A stretch of 64,000 nucleotides of DNA from Alphaproteobacteria bacterium (lineage in GTDB: Bacteria > Pseudomonadota > Alphaproteobacteria > Rhizobiales > JAJFHC01): NCBI GenBank assembly GCA_021775805.1, contig JAJFHD010000097.1:1-64000 (forward strand), given 5' to 3'. Both the position numbers and the translations under genes were made by a program. Position 1 is the stretch's first letter. Every line of letters starts with the position of its first letter. Below, piece after piece: positions 1 to 8,544 of this stretch. The notes beneath the pieces are model-generated. The model made no database searches and was not told where the DNA came from. It was given only the letters and a program-made list of their open reading frames with translations.

Positions 1-1
1 G

Positions 2-298
2 CCATTCCTCATCATGCTGCGTCACGTCCTGCCCAATGTCATGAGCCCCGTTCTGGTGATTGCCACCATTAATCTGGGCCTCGCGGTCATCACGGAAGCC
101 ACGTTGTCGTTTCTGGGTGTCGGCATTCCAACCACCCAGCCATCCCTTGGAACTCTCATCCGTATCGGCAATGATTTCCTTTTCTCCGGTGAATGGTGGA
201 TCACGATATTCCCGGGGATTGCCCTGGCAGCCCTCGTCCTGGCCGTGAACCTGCTCGGCGACTGGCTGCGTGATGCACTTAACCCGAAGTTGCGATGA
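2..298 (+). CDS. ABC transporter permease, DppC/OppC-like (3' fragment)
   Basis: This is the C-terminal ~98 residues of an inner-membrane permease; the open frame enters from the left edge, so the true start lies outside the window. The fragment has the binding-protein-dependent transport layout: a hydrophobic segment around the ATLSFLG motif typical of DppC/OppC proteins, a short loop, a second segment (GIALAALVLAVNLLGDWLRD), and the usual DALNPKLR-type end. Two ATPases follow 15 bp downstream on the same strand, so it belongs to a peptide/opine-type importer operon. The substrate cannot be read from the permease. The nearest family-5 binding protein is at 10717-12312 on the other strand. 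Confidence 0.9.
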   Translation, partial: PFLIMLRHVLPNVMSPVLVIATINLGLAVITEATLSFLGVGIPTTQPSLGTLIRIGNDFLFSGEWWITIFPGIALAALVLAVNLLGDWLRDALNPKLR

Positions 299-313
299 GG
301 ATCGGCCTGGCAG

Positions 314-1303
314 ATGAGTAAACCCGAGACCGAGCCAGTCCTGTCCGTGCGCGACCTGGTCGTTCAGTTCCCCACACGGCGCAGTGTACTGACGGCCGTC
401 GACTCGATTTCGTTTGACGTGGCGCCGGGCGAAGTCGTCGGCCTCGTCGGCGAATCCGGTGCCGGAAAGTCCATGACCGGTGCGGCCATCATCAACCTCA
501 TCGAACCGCCCGGTCACATTGCCGGCGGCGAGATCCGTCTGAATGGCGAGCGCATCGACAATCTGTCCCAGGAGGACATGCGTAAGGTTCGCGGCAAGCG
601 GATCAGCATGGTGTTCCAGGACCCTCTGACAAGCCTCAATCCGCTATACCGGATTGGCGAACAACTTGTGGAGACGATTCTGACCCATCTGCCGGTCTCG
701 CCCGAAGACGCCCGCCACCGCGCAATCGCTCTGCTCGAGGAAGTCGGCATTCCGGCTGCCGCAAGCCGCATCGACGCGTACCCTCATGAATTCTCGGGCG
801 GCATGCGCCAGCGCGTCGTCATTGCCCTTGCATTGTGTGCCGAGCCCGATCTGGTCATTGCCGACGAGCCGACCACCGCTTTGGACGTTTCGGTTCAGGC
901 CCAGATTATTACTCTGCTGAAGCGCCTGTGCAGCGAGCGCGGCATGGCGGTCGTGCTGATCACCCATGACATGGGCGTCATTGCCGAAACGGCGGACCGG
1001 GTTGCGGTCATGTATGCGGGCAGGCTTGCAGAAATCGGACCGGTTCGCGATGTCATCAAATCTGCAAAACACCCCTACACAGCCGGTCTCATGGGCTCGA
1101 TCCCTTCACTTGAGGCCGAGGTTTCCCGCCTTGTGCAGATACCAGGCTCCATGCCCCGCCTGACAGCCATCCCGTCTGGTTGCGCGTTTCACCCCCGTTG
1201 CGAACAGGCTTTTGCCCGGTGTCGCACGGAGCGTCCTCAGATCATCAAGACAGACAGCAACGATGTTGCATGCTGGCTCCACGAAACGGTGCCCGCGCCA
1301 TGA
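314..1303 (+). CDS. Oligopeptide/dipeptide-type ABC transporter ATP-binding protein (DppD/OppD-like)
   Basis: 329 aa cytoplasmic ATPase that powers the adjacent importer. The Walker A motif GESGAGKS is at residues 46-53. An FSGGMRQR signature and a Walker B motif (LVIADEPTT) follow, and the oligo_HPY C-terminal extension with GCAFHPRC is near residue 290, which marks the Opp/Dpp subfamily. The start has reasonable spacing after the permease stop. The stop overlaps the next ATPase start in an ATGA arrangement, so the two are translationally coupled. Opp/Dpp systems use two different ATPases, and this is the D-type subunit. The substrate is unknown; the nearby amine-catabolism genes make a peptide, betaine-like compound or opine plausible, but that is inference. 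Confidence 0.93.
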   Translation: MSKPETEPVLSVRDLVVQFPTRRSVLTAVDSISFDVAPGEVVGLVGESGAGKSMTGAAIINLIEPPGHIAGGEIRLNGERIDNLSQEDMRKVRGKRISMVFQDPLTSLNPLYRIGEQLVETILTHLPVSPEDARHRAIALLEEVGIPAAASRIDAYPHEFSGGMRQRVVIALALCAEPDLVIADEPTTALDVSVQAQIITLLKRLCSERGMAVVLITHDMGVIAETADRVAVMYAGRLAEIGPVRDVIKSAKHPYTAGLMGSIPSLEAEVSRLVQIPGSMPRLTAIPSGCAFHPRCEQAFARCRTERPQIIKTDSNDVACWLHETVPAP

Positions 1304-2295
1304 ACGCCATGAGTGAAGAAACACTGGTGGAAGTGCAAGACCTTCGGCGTGTGTTCGATGTGTCAAAGCCCTGGCTGACCCGCACCCTTGAGCGCCGGCC
1401 AAAGGAACTCTTGATGGCCGTGGACGACGTCTCGTTCACGATCACCAAAGGCCAGACCTTCGGACTGGTCGGCGAATCCGGTTCCGGCAAGTCGACGGTC
1501 GCAAAAATGGTCGTCGGCCTGCTCCCGGCAACCAACGGTGTCATTCGTATCGACGACGTGAACATGACGGTTTCCGGTGGCAAGACACAGGAAATGCGCC
1601 GGTTGCGCCGCCGTATTCAGATGATATTCCAGGACCCCTATGCAAGCCTCGACCCCAGATGGCGTGTGGAAGACATCATTGCGGAACCGATTCATGCCTT
1701 CGACCTTGCCAATTCCAAAGCGGAGGTTATCGAACAGGTCGACCAGTTGCTGACGGTGGTCGGCCTCGACCCCGCCGACGGACGCAAGTTTCCTCATGAA
1801 TTCTCCGGCGGTCAGCGCCAGCGTATCTGCATTGCCCGCGCTCTGGCCTCAAAACCAGAATTCATCGTCTGCGATGAACCCACATCCGCACTCGATGTCT
1901 CTGTTCAGGCGCAGATCCTGAACCTGATGCGTGATCTGCAGGACGAGTTTGGCCTGACCTATCTGTTCATCAGCCATGACCTGTCGGTCATCAGGCACAT
2001 GGCAACCCATATCGGGGTCATGTATCTGGGCCGGCTGGTCGAGGTCGCAACCGCGCAAGACCTCTTCAAGGCACCCCGGCACCCCTATACCCAGATGCTC
2101 CTGAATGCAGTGCCGGATCTGGACATGGTGGAAAAGGAGCGCAAACCGGTCGAAGGCGAAATTCCCAACCCGATCAATCCGCCTTCGGGATGCACGTTCC
2201 ATCCCCGGTGCCCGCTTGCGACCGAGCGTTGCACGCGTGAAATACCCCAGGCACGCAGCGACGAAAAAGGCACCCTCACCTGTCACAACGCCTGA
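1300..2295 (+). CDS. Oligopeptide/dipeptide-type ABC transporter ATP-binding protein (DppF/OppF-like)
   Basis: 331 aa second ATPase of the importer. I chose the ATG at 1300, which overlaps the upstream TGA. The same frame stays open back to 1180, but that would overlap the upstream gene by over 100 bp. Walker A is GESGSGKS, followed by an FSGGQRQR signature, Walker B (FIVCDEPTSALD) and the C-terminal oligo_HPY segment (GCTFHPRCPLA). F-type ATPases pair with D-type in a heterodimer. The operon ends here, with a convergent gene starting 27 bp later and no clear hairpin between them. Confidence 0.93.
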   Translation: MNAMSEETLVEVQDLRRVFDVSKPWLTRTLERRPKELLMAVDDVSFTITKGQTFGLVGESGSGKSTVAKMVVGLLPATNGVIRIDDVNMTVSGGKTQEMRRLRRRIQMIFQDPYASLDPRWRVEDIIAEPIHAFDLANSKAEVIEQVDQLLTVVGLDPADGRKFPHEFSGGQRQRICIARALASKPEFIVCDEPTSALDVSVQAQILNLMRDLQDEFGLTYLFISHDLSVIRHMATHIGVMYLGRLVEVATAQDLFKAPRHPYTQMLLNAVPDLDMVEKERKPVEGEIPNPINPPSGCTFHPRCPLATERCTREIPQARSDEKGTLTCHNA

Positions 2296-2322
2296 GCGGC
2301 TCCGAGGCGTGAGGCCAACCCC

Positions 2323-3174
2323 TCACTCGGCGTCCCCGGCGCAGCGGAAACCCACCATGTCGAGCCCGATGTTGTCCGGATTGCCGTGCCGATAGCTGGT
2401 TCTGAGGCAATAGGGATTGTTGCCCCAGCCGCCGCCGCGCAGCACGACCTCAGACGGCCTGCCGGGAAACCGGCTTGCGGTCCACTCCCAGACATTGCCC
2501 GCCAAGTCCAACAGGCCAAAAGGCGATTGCCCGTCAGGGAAGCGCCCAACCGGCGCCGTCTTCTCAAATCCGTCCCGATTGTCCGTGGCGCAACAAGGTA
2601 CTGTTCCAAAATTGGCGAAACGCGTCCCACGCCCCTGTTCCGGTGCGGTATCGCCCCAGGGATAACGACGGCCATCACTGCCACGTGCGGCCAGTTCCCA
2701 CTCCGGATCGGTCGGCAACCTCAGACCATGGTACTTGCAGAACGCCAACGCATCGCGCTGAGAGGTCTGCAGAACCGGGTGGTTCGCGTTCTCAACGAGG
2801 AAATTCGGTTGGACATTGTCCGGACCAAAAGGGCGACGCCAATTCGCACCGCGCACTTTTGTCCATCGACTCTTCCAAACAAATCCAGATCCCGAACGTT
2901 CGGGATCCGTCAGATGTCCGGATGCCCTTACAAATGCAGAGAATTGAGCGTTCGTCACCTCGTGTCGCATCAAACGAAACGCACGTACCGTTACAGTACG
3001 TTCCACCTCATCCGGCTCACCATCGCGATCGCCCATCATGAATGTCGTCTCGGGCACTGACACAAGCTCCGGATCTGTCAGCGTCTGGGCATGGCCCGGG
3101 GCGGTCGTTGCAAGCAGGCCGACCGCCGCCGTGACCGACCCCAACCGATACCACCAAACCTTGTCAAAACGCAT
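2323..3174 (-). CDS. Exported SUMF1/FGE-sulfatase-domain protein
   Basis: 283 aa. An N-terminal signal peptide ends near ATTAPGHAQ (about residue 30). The rest is a formylglycine-generating-enzyme (SUMF1) fold, recognised by FMMGDRDGEPDE, the LPTDPEWELAARG block, LAGNVWEWTAS and the terminal LRGGGW...GFRC. In true FGE two cysteines near the C-terminus bind copper. Here only the one in the PYC position is clear, and the first aligns with a Gly/Asn stretch, so sulfatase activation is doubtful. No sulfatase gene is visible in the window. SUMF1-like exported proteins also serve as non-catalytic or other non-haem-iron proteins. It is convergent with the importer operon and divergent from the ABC exporter. 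Confidence 0.85.
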   Translation of the reverse strand: MRFDKVWWYRLGSVTAAVGLLATTAPGHAQTLTDPELVSVPETTFMMGDRDGEPDEVERTVTVRAFRLMRHEVTNAQFSAFVRASGHLTDPERSGSGFVWKSRWTKVRGANWRRPFGPDNVQPNFLVENANHPVLQTSQRDALAFCKYHGLRLPTDPEWELAARGSDGRRYPWGDTAPEQGRGTRFANFGTVPCCATDNRDGFEKTAPVGRFPDGQSPFGLLDLAGNVWEWTASRFPGRPSEVVLRGGGWGNNPYCLRTSYRHGNPDNIGLDMVGFRCAGDAE

Positions 3175-3439
3175 TGCGGCAATCCTCAGCGTACAATCTT
3201 AGACGCGCCCCCTTTTCAGAGGCAAAGCACGTATGCGTCACCACTTTTAAACTATCGACCCGTTCCCTCCGAATCGCCCGGAGTCACAAAATGCCTTAAC
3301 ATTTTCATGTTGCCGCTCTATCAAACGACGGAATCACGACTGTACAATCATCGGGGTCGACCGCCGCCGCGACTTGCAATAACGTCCCGGTTTGACTAGC
3401 CATGTTTCTAAACCTTGAATTCCTTCCGGAGTCGTTCCT

Positions 3440-5305
3440 GTGATCGGCAAGATATTCAGCTGGCTTGAAGGCTACTGCGAGGCGTTTCCGGTTGAACAGC
3501 CGCCGAAGCCGCCGACAACCTTTGCCGCCTTCATCATCCATTACGCAAAACCGTTCTGGCCCATGATTCTGGCCAGTTCGATCTTTGCGGCAACGGTGGC
3601 GCTGATCGAGGTTTCGCTGTTTGCTTTCATCGGCAACCTCGTCGACTGGCTGACGGCCGCGAACCGCGAAACCTTCTGGGAGGACCACAAGTCCCAGCTC
3701 ATCCTGATGAGCGTACTTGTGCTGATCGGACTGCCGGTTCTGAAATTTTTCTATGAGTCCATCGTCCACCAGGGCCTGCTGGGAAATTTTGCGATGCGGA
3801 CCCGGTGGGAAGCCCACCGTTATGTCCTGCGCCAGAGCATGGAGTTCTTCCAGAACGATTTTGCCGGCCGGGTCGCCACCAAGGTAATGCAGACGGCCCT
3901 GGGCGTGCGCGACGTGGTCATGAAGATCACGGAGGTGCTGTTGTATGTCAGCGTCTATTTCACCGGCGCTGTTGTCCTGTTTGCCATAAGCGATCTGCGT
4001 CTTACGGCACCGCTGATCATCTGGTTCACCGGTTACATGATAGCGATGTGGTACTACGTGCCCCGGCTTCAGCGCGTTTCCAAGGAACAGGCCGATGTTC
4101 GTTCTGTGGTGACGGGCAGGATCGTCGACAGTTATTCCAACATCAGCGCCGTCAAGATGTTTGCCCATGGTGAAAGCGAGGACAACTACACCAAGGAAAG
4201 CATGGAGGACTTCCTTCAGAACGTGTATCTCCAGATGCGCCTTTCGACCCAGCTCACCGTTATTCTGAATACGCTGAACAGTTTTCTTTTGTTTTCCGTG
4301 TCCGCCCTATCCGTCTGGCTCTGGTACATCGGTGCCGTGACGACCGGTGCAATTGCCTTTGCCGTTGGCCTTGTTTTCAGGCTTCAGGGCATGGCCCATT
4401 GGATCATGTGGGAGATTTCAGGCCTGTTCGAGAACATCGGCGTCGTCGAGGATGGCGTCCAGACGATCGCTCTTGACCGGGATGTCACGGATGTCGGCGA
4501 CGCAGCCACGTTGAACGTCGACCGAGGCGAGATCCGCTACGAAAACATTCACTTCAACTACGGCAAGCATGGTGAGGACGGCCAGAAGCGCGTAATCGAA
4601 GACCTCAGCCTCACCATCAAGGCAGGCGAAAAGGTCGGCCTGGTTGGCCGGTCCGGCGCCGGAAAGTCAACGCTCGTCAACCTCCTCTTGAGGTTCTACG
4701 ACCTCGAAGGCGGGCGTATTGCAATCGATGGCCAGAATATCGCAGAAGTGAAACAGGAAAGCCTTCGAGGCCAGATCGGCATGGTGACCCAGGACACCTC
4801 TCTGCTTCACAGATCGGTCCGGGAAAACATTCTCTATGGACGCCCTGAGGCGAGCGAACAGGATGTCAGGGCAGCCGCGCGTAAAGCCCACGCCCAGGAC
4901 TTTATTGACGACCTTGAAGACCTGGGCGGTCGCCGCGGCTATGATGCCCATGTCGGCGAGCGCGGTGTCAAACTCTCCGGCGGCCAACGCCAGCGTATTG
5001 CCATAGCGCGAGTGCTGCTGAAAAACGCGCCCATCCTCGTGCTCGACGAGGCAACCAGTGCGCTGGATTCGGAAGTCGAGGCGGCAATCCAGGAAAACTT
5101 CAATGCCCTGATGGAAAACAAGACCGTCATCGCCATCGCCCACCGGCTGTCGACAATAGCTGCCATGGACCGTCTCATCATCATGGACGAAGGCCGCATC
5201 ATTGAAGAAGGACCGCACGAGGAACTTCTGAAAAATGGCGGACTCTATGCCGAACTCTGGTCCCGCCAGTCCGGCGGATTTCTGGCTCAGGAGGCGGCTG
5301 AGTAA
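3440..5305 (+). CDS. ABC exporter half-transporter, fused membrane and ATPase domains (MsbA/lipid A-type family)
   Basis: 621 aa. The start is GTG at 3440 behind a CCGGAG Shine-Dalgarno; no in-frame ATG fits better. About the first 320 residues form a six-helix ABC_membrane domain. Residues from about 370 form the nucleotide-binding domain, with Walker A GRSGAGKST, Q-loop TQDTSLLH, signature LSGGQRQR, Walker B ILVLDEATSALD and the switch-region IAHRLST. This is a type IV exporter half that would work as a homodimer. Substrate unknown: lipid, drug or peptide are all possible. It is monocistronic and followed directly by a strong hairpin terminator. Confidence 0.92.
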   Translation: MIGKIFSWLEGYCEAFPVEQPPKPPTTFAAFIIHYAKPFWPMILASSIFAATVALIEVSLFAFIGNLVDWLTAANRETFWEDHKSQLILMSVLVLIGLPVLKFFYESIVHQGLLGNFAMRTRWEAHRYVLRQSMEFFQNDFAGRVATKVMQTALGVRDVVMKITEVLLYVSVYFTGAVVLFAISDLRLTAPLIIWFTGYMIAMWYYVPRLQRVSKEQADVRSVVTGRIVDSYSNISAVKMFAHGESEDNYTKESMEDFLQNVYLQMRLSTQLTVILNTLNSFLLFSVSALSVWLWYIGAVTTGAIAFAVGLVFRLQGMAHWIMWEISGLFENIGVVEDGVQTIALDRDVTDVGDAATLNVDRGEIRYENIHFNYGKHGEDGQKRVIEDLSLTIKAGEKVGLVGRSGAGKSTLVNLLLRFYDLEGGRIAIDGQNIAEVKQESLRGQIGMVTQDTSLLHRSVRENILYGRPEASEQDVRAAARKAHAQDFIDDLEDLGGRRGYDAHVGERGVKLSGGQRQRIAIARVLLKNAPILVLDEATSALDSEVEAAIQENFNALMENKTVIAIAHRLSTIAAMDRLIIMDEGRIIEEGPHEELLKNGGLYAELWSRQSGGFLAQEAAE

Positions 5306-5334
5306 GCGCTTGTCAATTCCGTGGATTAGGACAC

Positions 5335-5372
5335 AAAAAAGGCTGGCCCGATGTTTTCGAGCCAGCCTTTTT
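5335..5372. terminator. Bidirectional rho-independent terminator after the ABC exporter gene
   Basis: AAAAAAGGCTGGC pairs with GCCAGCCTTTTT across a 13-base loop, which can itself form a 3-bp inner stem. The A-run on one side and the T-run on the other make it usable from both strands. It lies 30 bp past the exporter stop and would also stop minus-strand transcription of the DUF1127 remnant. Confidence 0.88.
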
Positions 5373-5414
5373 GCTTAGATTGCCCCCGGTCGGGGATCCC
5401 GGAGTTCTGTCAGG

Positions 5415-5567
5415 TTAGAGAAGCGCACCACTGTTCAGGCTGTTCACGCGGCCCGGGATGACGCCAATGTCGTAAAGTGTGTCGTCCTGGAGATTGCAAA
5501 GCTCGGCAACGAGACGGTTATGGATTTACCATTCTTTCACGGTGTTGAAGAAAGCGAAAAAGGACAT
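5415..5567 (-). pseudogene. DUF1127-family small protein interrupted by an in-frame stop
   Basis: Read on the minus strand, an ATG at 5567 preceded by a GAAGG Shine-Dalgarno opens a 50-residue frame. It starts MSFFAFFNTVKEW and ends in a DUF1127-like core: NRLVAELCNLQDDTLYDIGV. Codon 14 is TAA (5528-5526), and the frame continues without shift to a second TAA at 5417-5415. DUF1127 proteins have this layout, an aromatic N-terminus then an RELxxLsdxxLxDIG motif. A single nonsense substitution therefore seems to have broken the gene; an assembly error is the alternative. The remaining sequence from 5568 to 5773 holds nothing I can recognise. Confidence 0.62.
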
Positions 5568-5773
5568 GTCGTTGCCTTCGGATCAGGTTTGAATGCTGTG
5601 TGCTTCTGCACGACGTTATGGATCCTAGATAGGAGAACATGGCTTCTGCGAAAACCGATATAATTGCAGGCGAGGCATGCACTTAGTGCATAGGTCCAAG
5701 GCAAGCGGAGCAAACGAATCTGGCGACCTTTGCATACTGTGAAGAGTAAATTCCCTACTCTATGACAACGCCT

Positions 5774-7240
5774 TCAGTCGGCCAGGATCTCGTCAAGTTT
5801 CTGGGCGATACGGGCGCGCATATCGACGCTGCCGCGTTCGAGCCAGGCGTCAACGTCGGAGCGTTCGTACAAGGACGGAAACCAGTTCTCCGTCAGGTAG
5901 CGGTCCTGGGTGTGCTGATCCGTCAAGAACGCATTGTCGGGTGCGGCCCGCCTGACAACCTCGATGGCGACCGTGTCGGGATCGACCACCACACCGGCCG
6001 CCATCTGGTTGGCCCAGCCGACCAGTTCATCACACAACACGAGCATCTCGAGTGATCCCGTCCTGCCGCCTGACAGATATCCCAGATTGTGGATGAACGG
6101 CGTACTGGCCAACACGGCGATCGCCATGTTTGCGCCGGCTTCCGACGCTGCCTGGGCATCAAAATCATGGGAATCGGAACACCCGGCACCGACCCAGGCC
6201 GGAATGCCTATCGACTTGAAATAGTCCGCAGCACCAAGCCCCGTCAGCATGTATTCCGGCGATCCGTAGGCCAGGTCCGCCTGGCGCATGTCCATGGGCA
6301 GGATCGCCGAACCGCTCATTACCGGTGCGCCTGGTTCCGTCAACTGGTGGATCACGATCCCGGCCATCGCTTCGGCCGATGACTGGGCAATCGCACCGGC
6401 CGTAGTTATGGGACTGGACATGCCGGGAAACGTTGCCGGATAACAGACCAGCGGTACGCGCCAGCGCGCGCAGTTGATCACGCGCATGCAGAATTCGTCG
6501 GGAAGTTTCAATGGTGAGACCGGTCCCAGCAATTCCAGTCCGATCGGCTTGTCGGCCAGGTTGTTCCAACCGCCGCTGACATCAGCCAGATAGCTCCAGC
6601 ATTTCTCCGACAGGACTTCGTCGTGCGCCGTAAAGGCTGCAGGCTTCGAACAGTGTGTCGTCAGGGCCTTGAGGCTCAGAACTGCTTCTTCCTGTGCCGG
6701 CACATCGCTTGGATACCCGAGTGAGCAGGACATATCCAGATTGGGAAGCTGCTCACAGACCCGGCCCGTACGACCGATGTCTTCAAGCAGACACGGTCTG
6801 TGCGTTTTCGTCCGGTGATCGAGAATGCGAACGCAATTGTGACCGGGCACATAATTCGACGTATTACCGCCCGTGTCGACCCTCAGCACGCCATTCTGGT
6901 CGTAGAGCCTGATTGCATCGGGCACCGTGGATATGGCCTGATTAACGAGGTCGGGTGGAATCCGGACATATCCATCAGCGCCTTCGCGGCAGTCGTGATC
7001 CCGGACCAGCATCTCCTGCGTCGGGGGATGATCGATAATGACGCCGACTTCCCACAGGATCTTGAGCACGGCATCGTGGATCAGGGCATTTCCGGCAGAC
7101 GGAACGATCTCCAGACCCAGTTGGCGCTGCTTGCGGCTGGACGCGGTCCCCGACGTTGCCTTGCGGCGGATCTTGTCACCGCGCGAACTCTTGCGACCGC
7201 TTCGCACCGCCCTGCCTTGCTCCAATTGGGTATCTGTCAT
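5774..7240 (-). CDS. Trimethylamine methyltransferase (MttB) superfamily protein, non-pyrrolysine
   Basis: 488 aa, COG5598-type TIM-barrel methyltransferase. Family landmarks include HDAVLKILWEVGV near residue 55, a central GPVSPLKLPDE, and the FPGMSSPITTAGAIAQSSAEAMAG block. The frame is uninterrupted, so unlike archaeal MttB it has no amber-encoded pyrrolysine. Non-Pyl members (for example MtgB) demethylate glycine betaine or other quaternary amines onto a corrinoid protein, but no corrinoid protein is encoded nearby. The N-terminal ~35 residues are basic and variable. It is divergent from a LacI regulator that probably controls it through the shared 240-bp intergenic region. The substrate is not determinable from sequence. 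Confidence 0.85.
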   Translation of the reverse strand: MTDTQLEQGRAVRSGRKSSRGDKIRRKATSGTASSRKQRQLGLEIVPSAGNALIHDAVLKILWEVGVIIDHPPTQEMLVRDHDCREGADGYVRIPPDLVNQAISTVPDAIRLYDQNGVLRVDTGGNTSNYVPGHNCVRILDHRTKTHRPCLLEDIGRTGRVCEQLPNLDMSCSLGYPSDVPAQEEAVLSLKALTTHCSKPAAFTAHDEVLSEKCWSYLADVSGGWNNLADKPIGLELLGPVSPLKLPDEFCMRVINCARWRVPLVCYPATFPGMSSPITTAGAIAQSSAEAMAGIVIHQLTEPGAPVMSGSAILPMDMRQADLAYGSPEYMLTGLGAADYFKSIGIPAWVGAGCSDSHDFDAQAASEAGANMAIAVLASTPFIHNLGYLSGGRTGSLEMLVLCDELVGWANQMAAGVVVDPDTVAIEVVRRAAPDNAFLTDQHTQDRYLTENWFPSLYERSDVDAWLERGSVDMRARIAQKLDEILAD

Positions 7241-7339
7241 TTCTAAACCGCCAGGTAATTAATATGGCCTTCGACCAATCTCGGGGGCCATGCACATCGT
7301 CGATCAACACGGTCATCTGCCGTCAGCAATCATTTAGTG

Positions 7340-7347
7340 TAACGTTA
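7340..7347. promoter_or_regulatory. Possible LacI-type operator
   Basis: TAACGTTA is a perfect 8-bp palindrome with the central CG typical of LacI-family operators. It lies between the divergent MttB gene (start 7240) and the LacI-family gene (start 7481). It is short, so chance occurrence is possible. Confidence 0.35.
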
Positions 7348-7480
7348 AAGTAAAGTTTCCACAACCGCCTTCCAGCCCCGGGAATGCGGCCATCGCACGC
7401 TCCGGTTGAACCGGAATTTGCTGCAGTGGACTGAATCTTGAAGAATGTTATTGTCTGGAGATTCTAACAGGCAAAACATC

Positions 7481-8530
7481 ATGACTGACACGGACAGACA
7501 GACGTCGGCGAAGCGAGTGACCCTGAAACAGGTCGCCATTGCCGCCGAAGTCTCGCCCATGACGGTCTCCAATTTTGTCAACGGCCACCACCATTTGATG
7601 TCCGAAGAGGTGCGAGAAAGGGTCGCCCACGAAATTTCCAGGTTGAATTACCGCCGCAACGATGCCGCACGGAACCTGCGGCAATCCCGCCTTCTGTCGA
7701 TCGGCATGCTGATCGTTGACAATTCCCCGACGTATCTCGCCGACGGTTACACCACGCAGATTGTTGCCGGAGCGAGCAACCATCTCACCGACCAGGGTTT
7801 CTCCCTGCTGCTGCAAGGCATCAGGCCGAATGATTTTGAGACTTCCCCTCTCGTGACCAGCATCCGAACAGACGGCCTGTGTGCGCTGTTGTCCGGCGAT
7901 GACGACCAACGGCTTGCACAAATCGAGACCTTGAAGAAGGTTGGCCAGCCCCTGATCGTCTTTCTGGAAAGTTTGAACACCGGCGACCACGACATTTGCT
8001 CGATCCGGCAGAATGAATTTGAATCTGGCCGCGTCATGGGAGAGCACGTTGCCCGAAACAATCCCTCGTCCGTGGTATTCCTGTCGGCGTCGGACAACCG
8101 CTGGGCGGCGGTGGTGGAACGGATGCAGGGCATGGTGGCCGGGCTGGAGTCCGGAACCGATAAACCCAGAATAGCTTCATTGGACTGCGGTAGCGGCAGC
8201 TTCGACGACACGCAGTCCGCGCTCACGGCCCAGATTGCGTCCGACGGTATCCCCGATGCCATCATGGCGGTCAACGACCAGATGGCAATTGCCGCGATGC
8301 AGATGGTGCAGGCGCGCGGCGCATCGATTCCCGAAGACGTGCAGGTGACGGGCTTCAATGCTTTTGATTTCCGGCGATACGCCCAACCTGAGCTCACCTC
8401 GATCCGATCACCGGCCTACGAAATGGGTGCGCGGGCTGCAGCTGAAATGCTGAACCGTCTGAACACGGGTTCGTTCAGTGAAAAGGAAATCGTTTTCCCA
8501 TTTGAATTCCTCCAAGGCCATTCGACCTGA
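7481..8530 (+). CDS. LacI-family transcriptional regulator
   Basis: 349 aa. I chose ATG 7481 (MTDTDRQ), because an ATG at 7445 would add 12 unconserved residues. An N-terminal helix-turn-helix (VTLKQVAIAAEVSPMTVSNF) is followed by the hinge helix. The rest is a periplasmic-binding-protein-like effector domain (SIGMLIVDNSP... through PDAIMAVNDQMAIAAMQ...). It is divergent from the MttB-family gene and convergent with the TauD-like gene, with 14 bp between stops. The likely target is the MttB promoter and its own gene. The effector is unknown; LacI proteins most often sense small catabolites. Confidence 0.9.
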   Translation: MTDTDRQTSAKRVTLKQVAIAAEVSPMTVSNFVNGHHHLMSEEVRERVAHEISRLNYRRNDAARNLRQSRLLSIGMLIVDNSPTYLADGYTTQIVAGASNHLTDQGFSLLLQGIRPNDFETSPLVTSIRTDGLCALLSGDDDQRLAQIETLKKVGQPLIVFLESLNTGDHDICSIRQNEFESGRVMGEHVARNNPSSVVFLSASDNRWAAVVERMQGMVAGLESGTDKPRIASLDCGSGSFDDTQSALTAQIASDGIPDAIMAVNDQMAIAAMQMVQARGASIPEDVQVTGFNAFDFRRYAQPELTSIRSPAYEMGARAAAEMLNRLNTGSFSEKEIVFPFEFLQGHST

Positions 8531-8544
8531 AACCCGTCGTCTGC

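Noticed and set aside
1180..1299. 40-codon N-terminal extension of the second importer ATPase
   Set aside because: It would overlap the previous ATPase by 124 bp and lacks similarity to OppF N-termini; the ATGA overlap at 1300 is the natural start.
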